From assembly GCA_945836755.1 (NCBI GenBank), contig CAMAMB010000016.1, forward strand, positions 1-37,223: a DNA stretch of 37,223 bases, in the 5' to 3' direction. A program made the translations under genes and the position numbers. Shown here piece by piece: positions 8,762-17,013 of this stretch (positions are counted from its first letter, which is position 1; each line of letters starts with the position of its first letter). This stretch comes from an uncultured Bacteroidales bacterium. Lineage in GTDB: Bacteria; Bacteroidota; Bacteroidia; Bacteroidales; Bacteroidaceae. The notes under the pieces were generated by a model. The model was not told the DNA's origin. It did not search any database and was given only the letters and a program-made list of their open reading frames with translations.

Positions 8762-10777
8762 ATGAAGAACTTATCTATCTCTACCTTTCTCCTTAGGATG
8801 AGAGGCTTCATGCTCGCAGTCGCCGCCGGCCTTGCCTTCGCCGCCTGCAGCGAAGACCTGGGACTGAGCGAGAATAGCGCCCCGGACTACGGCGACGTGC
8901 CCTTCGAAAACGCCGACCCACACCAGACGTGGATGACGTCCATCCCCGTGCAGGTCAACGTCAACGTCGGCCGGGCGGCCACCATCACAGCCCAGACCAT
9001 CAAGGGCGAAAAGTCGTACGTGCTCCACTGCAAGAGAGTCGATGGCAACGACGTGCTCTTCGTCGATGTGCCCCAGAGCGAGGCCCGGTGCTTCGGCCTG
9101 GTCTACGACGACGGAGAGACGCCCCGACAGTATCGCCGTATCCAGCTCACTACCGAGCCCGACCAGGTGATTGAGGCCACCTTCATGCCCGAAGCTGCGG
9201 CCACAGCCCCGGCACGCATCAGCGGCCCGGCCAAGGCAGCCACCAGCGCCTCGCTCTACGGCAACAGCTACATCGCCGACTGCGGCTACCTCAACTTCGG
9301 CTCCTGGGCCTGGGACGATATAGCCGCCTCGCTCACCGAGGCGACCAACCCCGCCACCAAGTTCATCTCGCTCATCGACTACGAGATGATGGCCCGCGGC
9401 CAGCTGCTCCAGAGCGGCGAGCTCGAAGCCCACGAGACAGTCTATCTGTCATATCTCTACGGCTACACGGGCCAGTACAGCTCGCGCATACTGGGGTACT
9501 ACACCTATACCACCGACTACTCCGACATCGAGTTTCACGACATAGCCGAGGCCCTCTCCCTCGACTACCTCAACGGCAAGGCGAAGGTGCAGTACCAGCT
9601 CGACGGCAACACCTCCGTCTGGTACGACGCCAACTTCGACTACAAAGACGCCGACGGCCTTCCCTCGGGCCAGACCACCACGTCGCAGAGCGCCCGCAAG
9701 GGCGACGACGCCTACAACGTGCTGAAGGTGCACGAGGCATACGGCGACCGCATCACCGCCGTACGCGGCCTCACCTTCAAACTCGACATCCCGCAGGGCG
9801 CCAAGTATGGCTTCTACCTGCGCACGGCTTCGGCGCTGCCCGCAGGACAGAAGGCCCTCTTCAAGGCTGCCGGCGTGCCCGACGAACGGCTGCCCAAGTA
9901 TGAGGCCAACTACTCCCACGCCGCCTTCAACCTCAACGGGGAAGCCTCCTTCCGCAGCGCCATGGCCATCTACGACAACTTCACCTTCATGGGGCTGGAC
10001 GACGGCATGAACGGAGGCGACTTCGACTGCAACGACGTGACCTTCGCCCTCTCCAACGCACGCGGCGAAAAACTCATACCTAAGTTCACCGAACAGACGC
10101 TGGAGAGCGAGCTCAACAAGGGTACGCTCGAGAAGCATCCCGAGTATGAAGAGGCTCCCGACATTGCCGACATGACGGGCGGACACGGCAACTCGGGCAA
10201 TGAGACCGACCTCCAGTCGTGGACGCTGGCCTTTGAAAACGCCGGACGCTACATCGACTTCGACTTCAACGACGTGGTGCTCGAGGTGACCCCTAACCCC
10301 ACCACACAGAAAGCCTCCGTCACCCTGCTGGCCGGCGGCGCCGAGAGCCGCACCGAGATCTACTACGGCGAGCGCTACTTGGGCGAGGTGCACGAACTCT
10401 TCTCAGTGGGCGAGCACGACATGGTCAACACCGTCGTGGGCGGCATCAGCCTCGACCCTGTACTGCTGGCCGACGACCTGGAGTGGCCCGCGAGCTACAC
10501 CATGAATACCCACCGCAACCTCTTCACCCTGAAAGTCTACGACGACAAGGGCAACCTCAAGCGCATTGTCAACAGCGACGATCGCATAGGCCCCAACGCC
10601 ACCTATCCGCAGGTGCTCTGCATAGCCGGCGCCTGGGAGTGGCCCACGGAACACACGAAGGTGCACGACGCCTATACCCTGCTCGGCGCCTGGGCCATCA
10701 ACTTCTACGACCCGCAGTACTGGAACTGGTACTCCATGCCCTCTCACGGCAAGGTGATGCCTTCTCGCCGGAAGTAA
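8762..10777 (+). CDS. LruC domain-containing lipoprotein (second copy)
   Basis: This 671-residue lipoprotein has the signal sequence MKNLSISTFLLRMRGFMLAV and lipobox AFAAC (Cys29). It is a paralogue of the preceding gene: GNSYIADCGYLNFGS, SVWYDANFDYKD, RKGDDAYNVLKV, NGGDFDCNDVTFALS and DFDFNDVVLEV all have counterparts there in the same order. The Asp/Asn-rich segments are the LruC (DUF4842) signature. Sequence outside these blocks has diverged strongly, so this is an old duplication. It is the last gene of the plus-strand envelope operon, and a strong hairpin lies 97 bases after its stop codon. Confidence 0.85.
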   Translation: MKNLSISTFLLRMRGFMLAVAAGLAFAACSEDLGLSENSAPDYGDVPFENADPHQTWMTSIPVQVNVNVGRAATITAQTIKGEKSYVLHCKRVDGNDVLFVDVPQSEARCFGLVYDDGETPRQYRRIQLTTEPDQVIEATFMPEAAATAPARISGPAKAATSASLYGNSYIADCGYLNFGSWAWDDIAASLTEATNPATKFISLIDYEMMARGQLLQSGELEAHETVYLSYLYGYTGQYSSRILGYYTYTTDYSDIEFHDIAEALSLDYLNGKAKVQYQLDGNTSVWYDANFDYKDADGLPSGQTTTSQSARKGDDAYNVLKVHEAYGDRITAVRGLTFKLDIPQGAKYGFYLRTASALPAGQKALFKAAGVPDERLPKYEANYSHAAFNLNGEASFRSAMAIYDNFTFMGLDDGMNGGDFDCNDVTFALSNARGEKLIPKFTEQTLESELNKGTLEKHPEYEEAPDIADMTGGHGNSGNETDLQSWTLAFENAGRYIDFDFNDVVLEVTPNPTTQKASVTLLAGGAESRTEIYYGERYLGEVHELFSVGEHDMVNTVVGGISLDPVLLADDLEWPASYTMNTHRNLFTLKVYDDKGNLKRIVNSDDRIGPNATYPQVLCIAGAWEWPTEHTKVHDAYTLLGAWAINFYDPQYWNWYSMPSHGKVMPSRRK

Positions 10778-10874
10778 GCGCCGGAGGCCGGCTCACGACC
10801 GGAGGCCGGCCCGCTCTCCATGCGGACCACGGGCTGCGGCGGGCTGCCACAGACCACTACATACCCTCTTGCGG

Positions 10875-10913
10875 CTCCCGCGAGCGTACCCCATCGAGGT
10901 ACGCCCGCGGGAG
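10875..10913 (+). terminator. hairpin downstream of the LruC operon
   Basis: The arms are CTCCCGCGAGCGTACC and GGTACGCCCGCGGGAG, pairing over 16 positions with one mismatch around a 7-base loop. It sits 97 bases after the last LruC stop. There is no U-tract, so it may act with Rho or as a 3'-end stabiliser. Confidence 0.5.
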
Positions 10914-11049
10914 TCGTCGTATAAGCCCACACCGCGCCGGCAACGCAGACCGCCGCGCCATGCGAAGAAGGCATGCCGCCGTCTGCAGAAAGCGTCCCGC
11001 CGTTGTTTAAAGGCACCTCGCCGTCTGCAGAAGCCTTCTCTAGAGTAAC

Positions 11050-11137
11050 ATTGGGGCGGATGTCACCTTGCTTTCGGGCGGATGCAAGGTTGCATTCGGC
11101 CCAATGTCAGGTTGCATTGGGCCGAATGTCACTCGCC
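11050..11137. repeat. four-unit 22-bp tandem repeat with perfect 14-bp inverted repeat
   Basis: Four consecutive 22-mers follow the pattern ATTsGGsCGrATGTCA, then a TTGC end. Units 3 and 4 also form a perfect palindrome, CATTCGGCCCAATG (11093-11106) and CATTGGGCCGAATG (11115-11128), with an 8-base loop. Three looser 21-bp repeats (10978-11040) precede it. Confidence 0.75.
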
Positions 11138-11216
11138 GGAATGCTTCCGAGAACGGCGCGGAGGCTTGCAGGCATGGGTGTATGCTTCTACGCGCGAAGG
11201 AGATGTGCACGCGCAG

Positions 11217-11272
11217 GCAAAAAGAAAGCCTGACGACCCCTCGCCGCAAGGGCGCAAGGGATCGTCAGGCTG
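11217..11272 (-). terminator. intrinsic terminator of the minus-strand signalling island
   Basis: Read on the minus strand, the arms AGCCTGACGA and TCGTCAGGCT pair perfectly, with further GC pairing inside, and are followed at once by TTTCTTTTTGCC. It starts 32 bases after the stop of the putative anti-sigma gene. This is the clearest Rho-independent terminator in the window. Confidence 0.88.
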
Positions 11273-11303
11273 GCTGACTATGGGCGGAGAGGGGCCGGCG
11301 GGC

Positions 11304-11786
11304 TCAGAATGACACCTCGCCGAAGTCGGTAAGAGAGAGGGGGTCGGTCGCCTCGTCGTCGGCAAAGGCCGCGGCGTCGTCGGCCGGTCCGGCAGCGGCA
11401 TCGGCTTCATAGACGTCGGCTCCGTGGTCTATCTCTTCGTCTGCGTCGGCTACGTCATAGTCGTCGGCGGCCTCGTCGACCGCGGGGTCGTCAAGGCTTT
11501 GTGCAGGCTCGGCGGCGACGGCGGGGGAGTCGGCGGCCGATGGCAGTCCTTCGACCTCGGGCATGACGAAGGTGGCGTCGAAATCGGGGAAGTCGCCGTA
11601 GATGTCGTCGGACCACGAGATGGGCGAGGTGATGTCGTCGTAGAGCTGCTGCAGGGAGGGGTCATTGTCTATAAGTGACTTCACGTGGGCCGCCTCGTGT
11701 GGGGAGAGGTTACCCTCCATGTAGGCTCCCAACTGCTCGGCCGAGAGCCCGGGAGTCAGCATGAAAGAAGGATCAACTTGTGTCAT
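11304..11786 (-). CDS. putative soluble anti-sigma factor (partner of the ECF sigma)
   Basis: The ATG at 11786 gives 160 residues. The N-terminus, LSAEQLGAYMEGNLSPHE (residues 14-31), followed by VKSLIDNDPSLQQLYDD, resembles the sigma-binding helices of anti-sigma factors (L-x-x-Y-x-x-G-x-L-x-x-x-E). It lacks the His/Cys zinc ligands of the ZAS class and has no membrane segment. The rest is very acidic and Ala/Asp-rich with low complexity. It lies 59 bases downstream of the sigma gene on the same strand, ahead of a strong terminator. That arrangement fits an anti-sigma partner, but the acidic tail is unusual and no function is proven. Confidence 0.6.
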   Translation of the reverse strand: MTQVDPSFMLTPGLSAEQLGAYMEGNLSPHEAAHVKSLIDNDPSLQQLYDDITSPISWSDDIYGDFPDFDATFVMPEVEGLPSAADSPAVAAEPAQSLDDPAVDEAADDYDVADADEEIDHGADVYEADAAAGPADDAAAFADDEATDPLSLTDFGEVSF

Positions 11787-11845
11787 GACTATCTGTATAT
11801 GGTAGGTTAGTAGAAGGATGGTGGGGAGAGGATGGGCGCGCGGGC

Positions 11846-12460
11846 TTATCTCTCCGTGTCGCCGCAGTGTCGGCTGCGATAATGGGCCTGGTTGCGCTCT
11901 TTCTGCCATACGGCGAGGAATTGCTGCTTGGCCAGGCGGTGTTTGTTGTAGAAATTGTCCATGGTCATGCCTAAGGCGGCTGCGGTGTCGTCCATGCTGC
12001 GGTCCTCGAGGTAGCGCAGGCGTATGATTTGGCGGTAGCGCTCGTTGGGCATGAGAGAGAGGAGGGTGCACACGTCCATGGCGTTGAGCGAACTCAAGTC
12101 TATCTCTAAGGAGTCAGGTTCGGGGGTAAATCTATCAGTGGCGTCGAGAGATTCTTCAAATATTTCCTTTTTCTTCTTATAGAGCTGGCGGCAATAGGTC
12201 TCGGCTACGATTTTGAGCCAATGGACGAAGTGGCACTTGAAGGAGAAGCTCTCGAGATAGGATCGCCCCGAGGGGTTGCGTGGTGTAAGGAGGTAGACGT
12301 AAATCTCGTTGATGAACTCTATACAGTCGGTGCAGTCGGTGTAGTATTTTTCGTAGACAGCTTTGAAAAGGGGGTAGCACTGCACATAAAAGACCTGGCG
12401 AGTAATGACAGGGTCTCGGCGTAGCAGTGCCTCTACGGCCAATCTCTCGTTTTCGTTCAT
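11846..12460 (-). CDS. ECF-type RNA polymerase sigma-70 factor
   Basis: The ATG at 12460 gives 204 residues. Residues 1-90 correspond to region 2 (FYVQCYPLFKAVYEKYY, CIEFINEIYVYLL, then FKCHFVHWLKIVAETYCRQ), which binds the -10 element and core polymerase. The C-terminal part corresponds to region 4, a helix-turn-helix: LMPNERYRQIIRLRYLEDRSM, then DTAAALGMTMDNFYNKHRLA. An in-frame extension to 12643 is Pro/Arg-rich, unlike sigma factors, and runs into the upstream hairpin, so I rejected it. The gene is the last but one of the minus-strand island. A 217-base gap containing a strong hairpin separates it from the upstream lipoprotein gene, so it may be its own transcription unit. Confidence 0.88.
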   Translation of the reverse strand: MNENERLAVEALLRRDPVITRQVFYVQCYPLFKAVYEKYYTDCTDCIEFINEIYVYLLTPRNPSGRSYLESFSFKCHFVHWLKIVAETYCRQLYKKKKEIFEESLDATDRFTPEPDSLEIDLSSLNAMDVCTLLSLMPNERYRQIIRLRYLEDRSMDDTAAALGMTMDNFYNKHRLAKQQFLAVWQKERNQAHYRSRHCGDTER

Positions 12461-12600
12461 GTGAGCAGGGGGTGAGAAGGTAGACAGGTGAGAAGTATGC
12501 CCGCCGGCGGGGCGATGTGCATCAGTAGGCGGAGTGTGGACTTGGGCCTGACGGGAAGCCTGCGCCGGGGGCGCGGGACGCCGGCTGCGCGGCGGCTGAC

Positions 12601-12665
12601 CGGCAGGAGCAGAAACTGACCGCTGACGACGATCAGGGCGCATAGGTCCTGCCGTCGTCAGCGGT
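12601..12665 (-). terminator. strong hairpin(s) between lipoprotein and sigma genes
   Basis: ACCGCTGACGACG (12619-12631) and CGTCGTCAGCGGT (12653-12665) pair perfectly, starting 12 bases after the lipoprotein stop. A second pair, CGGCAGGA (12601-12608) with TCCTGCCG (12647-12654), overlaps the first, so the two are mutually exclusive. The tail has only TTT. It may be a terminator or an attenuator ahead of the sigma gene. Confidence 0.45.
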
Positions 12666-12677
12666 ATGGGGGATGTG

Positions 12678-13163
12678 TTACTTGGCGGGGGCGTTGCCGG
12701 CTTCCTCGTCGGCGTAGAGGTCTCGGAGCTCTTCGGGCGTAAACTCGATGGTGAGCTTGCTGTTGGCGTTGAGGGTGTCGGTGTAGATAAAGGCTATGCC
12801 GAGGCCTTCCTTGGCGAGCTTTTGTCCGAGGAGGTACGACTTGCCCTCGGGGAGCAGGCTGTTGCGGTGTAACTCGCGGGTGGCGGCATTGTCTATCTGG
12901 TTCATGTAGTCTGTAGACACGTGGTAGATGTAGCGCACCTGGTTGTGGAGGATGGTGGCCTTGATCCAGGTGATTTCGTTATTGAGGGGCTGTGGGAGGA
13001 TGGCGTTGATGGAGTCTATCTTGGCCACGAGGGCGGCTCGCTTGGCGCTCTTCTTGTGGGGCTTGCTGTCGCCACAGGCGGCGAGGCAGCATAGCAGGAG
13101 TGTGGGCAGGAGGAGGGTGAGGGCCACACGGCGCCATACGCGATGGATATGGGTGAGAGTCAT
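12678..13163 (-). CDS. small lipoprotein of unknown function
   Basis: The ATG at 13163 gives 161 residues with a lipoprotein signal peptide and lipobox CLAAC (Cys30), followed by the basic segment KPHKKSAKR. A longer start at 13190 would only add residues before the signal peptide. The mature part has an alternating beta-like stretch (ITWIKATILHNQVRYIYHVSTDY) and ends in an acidic, Ala-rich tail. I do not recognise a family. It lies 50 bases after the preceding exported-protein gene and is probably the last gene of module B (19420 to 12678), so it is likely the envelope end of the kinase pathway. Confidence 0.7.
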   Translation of the reverse strand: MTLTHIHRVWRRVALTLLLPTLLLCCLAACGDSKPHKKSAKRAALVAKIDSINAILPQPLNNEITWIKATILHNQVRYIYHVSTDYMNQIDNAATRELHRNSLLPEGKSYLLGQKLAKEGLGIAFIYTDTLNANSKLTIEFTPEELRDLYADEEAGNAPAK

Positions 13164-13213
13164 GGTGGGAAGTGAGTGAGGATGAAACATGAGGTGGTAG
13201 GCCGGAGGTGGAG

Positions 13214-14182
13214 TTACTTGTCGACGGCGAAGGACACTTCGCCAATCTTGGCCGAGCCTTCGAAGAACTCAGCCTTGTAGATGCCCGGGGTCCAGATGGC
13301 CTGTGAGAGGGAGCCGAAGGGGGGTGAGAGGAAGACGGTCTCCTTGTTCTTCTTGGCGTTGACCTTGTAGGAAATTGTGTACTTGCTGTCGGACGAGGTG
13401 AGGAGGGGCACTCCGTCGGAGTTGGTGATGCGGACGAAGATGTTGTAGTCGCGGTTTTCGGGGCTGATGGCTCTGAAGGTGAAGGCCACGTACTTGAAGT
13501 TGTCGAGGTTGAAGGTCACGCCATCGCCGACGGTCTTGCCGTGAGCATCGACATTGACAGGAAGGATGGGGCCCTGGAGGCGGAGGTCGGTGGGCACCTC
13601 GACTTTGACGACAATGGCCGAATCGCCGTTTTTAATCTTGTCGGCCTTGGCCTTCTCGGCGGCAGCGATGCTGTCGTTGCGCTGAGCGAGGAGGCGCTGC
13701 TTGCGATATTTGTCGCTGAGTTGGCGTACGTCGGTACGGTAGCTGTTCTTGGCCTCGGTGAGGTTGTCGAGGATCATCTGGATAGCCTGAGGGCTGAGGC
13801 CAGTGATGTCTTTCAGGTAGAGCTGTGCTTCGAAACCCACGCGGGAGGTCTCGAGGTTGACCTTGACAGCGTGGTAGCGGAGGTTGTTGAGGGCTGTAGC
13901 CTCCTGAATGGCTTGGGGCTCAAAGCTGTTCTGAGGGTCTTTGTAGCCGGTGATGCTGAAGGTCACTTTGAGTGCGCCGTCGACCTCATCGAAAGTAACT
14001 TGGTACTGGGTCTTATGATAGATGATAATGTTGGCCGTATGATCGGGGGTGATACCGACGTTGCTGACATTGGGGATATCTTTGGCGATGGCATAAAGCA
14101 ACTTCTGCTGCTGCTCAAGGTCAATGGCAAAGGAGCTGAGCACGGCAGCGACGGCCATTAGAGAGAGAAGGATGCGTTTCAT
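13214..14182 (-). CDS. exported protein, YbjN-like N-terminal part, coiled coil and Ig-like end
   Basis: This 322-residue protein starts with a signal peptide, MKRILLSLMAVAAVLSSFA. Residues 25-150 follow the pattern of the YbjN/type III chaperone-like fold: a beta stretch (TANIIIYHKTQYQVTF), LNNLRYHAVKVNLETSRVGF, then a helix. Residues 150-185 are charged and helical (coiled coil). The C-terminal 120 residues are beta-rich, ending WTPGIYKAEFFEGSAKIGEV as in Ig-like sandwich domains. It follows the membrane kinase (14286-15701) on the same strand, with 103 bases between them. The fold assignment is pattern-based and the function is unknown. Confidence 0.65.
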   Translation of the reverse strand: MKRILLSLMAVAAVLSSFAIDLEQQQKLLYAIAKDIPNVSNVGITPDHTANIIIYHKTQYQVTFDEVDGALKVTFSITGYKDPQNSFEPQAIQEATALNNLRYHAVKVNLETSRVGFEAQLYLKDITGLSPQAIQMILDNLTEAKNSYRTDVRQLSDKYRKQRLLAQRNDSIAAAEKAKADKIKNGDSAIVVKVEVPTDLRLQGPILPVNVDAHGKTVGDGVTFNLDNFKYVAFTFRAISPENRDYNIFVRITNSDGVPLLTSSDSKYTISYKVNAKKNKETVFLSPPFGSLSQAIWTPGIYKAEFFEGSAKIGEVSFAVDK

Positions 14183-14285
14183 TGTATGGAAGGGATTGAG
14201 ATAAGAGACGAAAGATTAGTAAAAGGCAGGGGAGGCGGCGTCCGGCGGGCGGCTGCGCTCCCGCAAGCCGCAGAGGGGGCGGCGC

Positions 14286-15701
14286 TCAGAGCTTGCCGAG
14301 GGCTCGCATGCCTCCCAGGGTGATGAGGATGGCTCCCAGGGCGCTGCCCAGGGCCTGGATCACCACATGGGAGCTGAAGGCGAAGGCGCAGACGATGATG
14401 ACCACGCCGGCAAGGCAGCAGGCTATGGTGATGAGCAGCCTCTTGGAGAAGCGGGGGGTGGTCTCTTCTTCGTAGAGCGGCTCGGGCAGCACGGGCTCAG
14501 GCTCGGGGGCTGCGGCGGACAGCTCGGGCTCCTTGTTGGCCATGTCGAGAAGCATCTGCTTGACCTTGGCCCAGTCTAACTGGCAGTTGGGGTCGCTGGC
14601 CAGGTAGATGACAGGGTCGGGGGCGCCGATGGGCTGGTGGAAGTCCATGCGGTGGATCATGTTGCCGTTGATGAGGGTACCGTTGGTGCTACGGTCGTGG
14701 AAGATGAAGTAGGTGCCGCCGGTGAAGGATTTAAGCTCTATGTCAGCATGATGGCTGCTGACGCGCATGGTGGGGTCGTTGATTTCGATCTGACAGGCCC
14801 CGGGGTTACCGGGATTAAGTCGGCCGACACTGATGGAGAGATGGGCATTGCGGGCCACCTGGACCGTACCGCCGCCGGGCATGGGCTGGGGCGGTAGACC
14901 GACTGCCTCTCTGAGGGCATTGGCGAAGTCGTAGCAGTGGCGGTAGCGCTTGACCATGTTCTTATCGGTGGCCTTGTCGAGCACCTGCTGCATCTTCTTG
15001 CTTGTGCCCTTGACGTACTTGGAGAGGCGTGGGAAGGGCTTGTTGATGAGGGCGTCGAGCATGAGGGCCGAACTTTCCTGAGGCGGATAAGCATGGTAGC
15101 CCGTGAGCATGTAGAAGAGGACGCAGCCCAAAGAATAGATGTCGGAGCGGCAGTCAATGTCCATGGCACTGGCCTGCTCGGGGCTCATGTAGCCGTCGGA
15201 GCCGAGGACCATGCCGGCCATGGTGTGGCTGTGGGACCTGAGGTCCTTGGCAATGCCAAAGTCGAGGATGCAGACAGAGCCGTCGGTGCGTATCATGATG
15301 TTGTTGGGCTTGAGGTCTCGGTGTACGACCTTCTCGTTGTGGACATACTGCATGACTTCAAGCACCTGGGACATGATTTCGACGGCTTCCTTCTCCTTGA
15401 ACGGCCCATGCTCCAAGACATACTGTTCGAGGTTGAGGCCGTCGACCAGCTCCATGACAATATAATATTTGTCGTTGAGCATGAACGACTGGTAGGTGCG
15501 CACGATGGCCGGGTTGTCGAGGCGGTCGAGGATGTTGCGCTCCTGGTTGATGCGGAAGCGCATTTCGACATCGGCGGCGTACTCCGGGAGTATTTCCTTG
15601 ATGGCCACCACTTTTCCCTCGGGGTCGACAGCTTTGAGGATGCGCCCCATGCCGCCCTCGCCTAAGGGGATGTCGTCTACCTTGTATTGTGAGATGTACA
15701 T
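14286..15701 (-). CDS. membrane Ser/Thr protein kinase with FHA domain (module B kinase)
   Basis: This 471-residue protein contains a complete Hanks-type kinase: Gly loop GEGGMG (14-19), ATP Lys35 in VVAIKE, catalytic loop HRDLKPNN (127-134), DFG (147-149) and YMSPEQ (171-176). An FHA domain follows at about 286-370, with SVGRLN, VSSHH (314-318) and STNGTLING (338-346), so the kinase can bind phosphothreonine in cis or trans. After an acidic Pro/Glu linker come two membrane helices (about 421-443 and 448-466), leaving almost nothing outside. It has no PASTA sensor. It starts 9 bases after the PP2C stop, so kinase and phosphatase are made together. Confidence 0.92.
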   Translation of the reverse strand: MYISQYKVDDIPLGEGGMGRILKAVDPEGKVVAIKEILPEYAADVEMRFRINQERNILDRLDNPAIVRTYQSFMLNDKYYIVMELVDGLNLEQYVLEHGPFKEKEAVEIMSQVLEVMQYVHNEKVVHRDLKPNNIMIRTDGSVCILDFGIAKDLRSHSHTMAGMVLGSDGYMSPEQASAMDIDCRSDIYSLGCVLFYMLTGYHAYPPQESSALMLDALINKPFPRLSKYVKGTSKKMQQVLDKATDKNMVKRYRHCYDFANALREAVGLPPQPMPGGGTVQVARNAHLSISVGRLNPGNPGACQIEINDPTMRVSSHHADIELKSFTGGTYFIFHDRSTNGTLINGNMIHRMDFHQPIGAPDPVIYLASDPNCQLDWAKVKQMLLDMANKEPELSAAAPEPEPVLPEPLYEEETTPRFSKRLLITIACCLAGVVIIVCAFAFSSHVVIQALGSALGAILITLGGMRALGKL

Positions 15702-15710
15702 AGGCTAAGA

Positions 15711-16934
15711 TTAAATAGTTTCGTCGGGGTTGAGCGTGATGGTGGTGAGCTTCTGTTCAGACTCGGGCGCAGCCGGTGTCGCGCTCTGCCCCTTCTTAGA
15801 GGTATCCTTGATGGTCTTACTTGCCTTGGAGGGGGTGGCATTCTTATTAGTATCCTTGATGGCGTTAGAGGCAGGGCTCTTGGGGTCGGGGGCAGGCTCG
15901 GTGGGCTTCACCTTGGGGGCCTCGGGCTCTGTGACCACGATGGTCTTCCTGGCGCGGACGGGCGACTTGGTGTGAACGGCCTTCTTTTCAAGGACTACGT
16001 CAGTGGGGGTGTCGGCCGGGGCGGTGCGGGACTTGCTGTAAAAGTCCCAGCCGAGGTAAGCGCCTATGGCAAAGAGGAGGACGCAGATGACGACCATGCC
16101 TACCCAGGCGTAGCTCTTCTTGGCCACGGGGGAGGCGTGTTCGTCGGTGGTGATGGCCGCCACTTCGGGGCGCTGAGGGGCAGCGGCAGCGTCGCCGGCC
16201 GAGCAGTCGATGATCTGGACCGTGATGTTATCGTAGCCTCCGGCCTCGTTAGCCAGGCTGACGAGGTTGTCGCAGCGCTGCTGGGGAGTGAGGCCGGGCA
16301 TGGCGAGCTGCTGGCTGATGGTGAAGTCGGGTATCATGCCCGTAAGGCCGTCGGAGCAGAGCAAGAGGAGGCCTCCGTCGCTGACGGGCACGGGGCTCTC
16401 GCCTATGACGGGCGGCTCCATGCCTTCAAGGCCGAGGGCATTGAGTATCTCATTCTTACGCGGATGGCGCTCGGCCTCTTCGGGGGTTATCTGGCCGCTG
16501 TCTACGAGGGTCTGCACGTAGCTCTGGTCTTTGGTGAGCTGCTGCAGGCCCTGGGCGGGGGTGTAGTAGTAGATGCGGCTGTCGCCTATGCTGCCGTAGT
16601 AGATGTGGCCCTGGCTGACGATGGCTATCACGCAGGTGGAGCCCATGCCCTGGAGGTCGGGGCGGGTGGAGGCACGGTGGAGGATGCCCTGATTGGCAGC
16701 TACGCAGGCTCTGGTAATGGCTTCATGAGGAGTAGGGAACGTATTGTTGACCAATATATCCTGTATGATTGTCACTGCAAGAGTGGATGCCGTATCGCCG
16801 CCGTTCTCGCCCCCCATGCCGTCGCATACCGCCACTACATAGCCATTGGGCGAGTCGAAGGAGATCATGCTGTCTTCATTGTGCTGGCGGGTCTTCCCCA
16901 CGTCTGTGGCTCCTGCTACTTGGAAATTCATCAT
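15711..16934 (-). CDS. PP2C-family protein phosphatase with membrane anchor (module B phosphatase)
   Basis: The ATG at 16934 gives 407 residues (16931 is equally possible; a start at 17042 adds an unrelated basic stretch). Residues 1-245 are a PP2C/PPM phosphatase that removes phosphate from Ser/Thr using two metal ions: RQHNED (16-21), DGMGG (38-42), GDSRIY (117-122), SDGLTG (194-199) and GGYDNIT (232-238). A membrane helix lies at about 275-296. The remaining 110 residues, probably periplasmic, are Lys/Thr/Pro-rich and low in complexity, with two IKDT-containing segments. It is immediately upstream of the module B kinase and downstream of a zinc-ribbon FHA gene, the natural partners in a reversible Thr phosphorylation circuit. 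Confidence 0.92.
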   Translation of the reverse strand: MMNFQVAGATDVGKTRQHNEDSMISFDSPNGYVVAVCDGMGGENGGDTASTLAVTIIQDILVNNTFPTPHEAITRACVAANQGILHRASTRPDLQGMGSTCVIAIVSQGHIYYGSIGDSRIYYYTPAQGLQQLTKDQSYVQTLVDSGQITPEEAERHPRKNEILNALGLEGMEPPVIGESPVPVSDGGLLLLCSDGLTGMIPDFTISQQLAMPGLTPQQRCDNLVSLANEAGGYDNITVQIIDCSAGDAAAAPQRPEVAAITTDEHASPVAKKSYAWVGMVVICVLLFAIGAYLGWDFYSKSRTAPADTPTDVVLEKKAVHTKSPVRARKTIVVTEPEAPKVKPTEPAPDPKSPASNAIKDTNKNATPSKASKTIKDTSKKGQSATPAAPESEQKLTTITLNPDETI

Positions 16935-17013
16935 GGAATAATCGTTTAGTGGATGATGGAAAGTGTGTGCCCTACTCCGTGAGTGAAGGCACGGTGTACG
17001 TGCCGTCGCGACG

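Larger units (their letters stand above)
10778..11303. other. non-coding gap between convergent operons
   Basis: No credible gene lies here. It holds, in order, a direct repeat CCGGAGGCCGGC (10781-10792, 10799-10810), a stable hairpin (10875-10913), three degenerate 21-bp repeats sharing GCCGTCTGCAGAA (10978-11040), four 22-bp repeats with a perfect palindrome (11050-11137), and the intrinsic terminator of the minus-strand island (11217-11272). Confidence 0.7.

Noticed and set aside
10744-11233. small genes in the gap between the LruC operon and the island
   Set aside because: The frames cross hairpins and tandem repeats and have no recognisable domain or start context.
12461-12643. N-terminal extension of the ECF sigma factor
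   Set aside because: The extra 61 residues are Pro/Arg/Ala-rich, unlike sigma region 2, and come from the hairpin-containing spacer.
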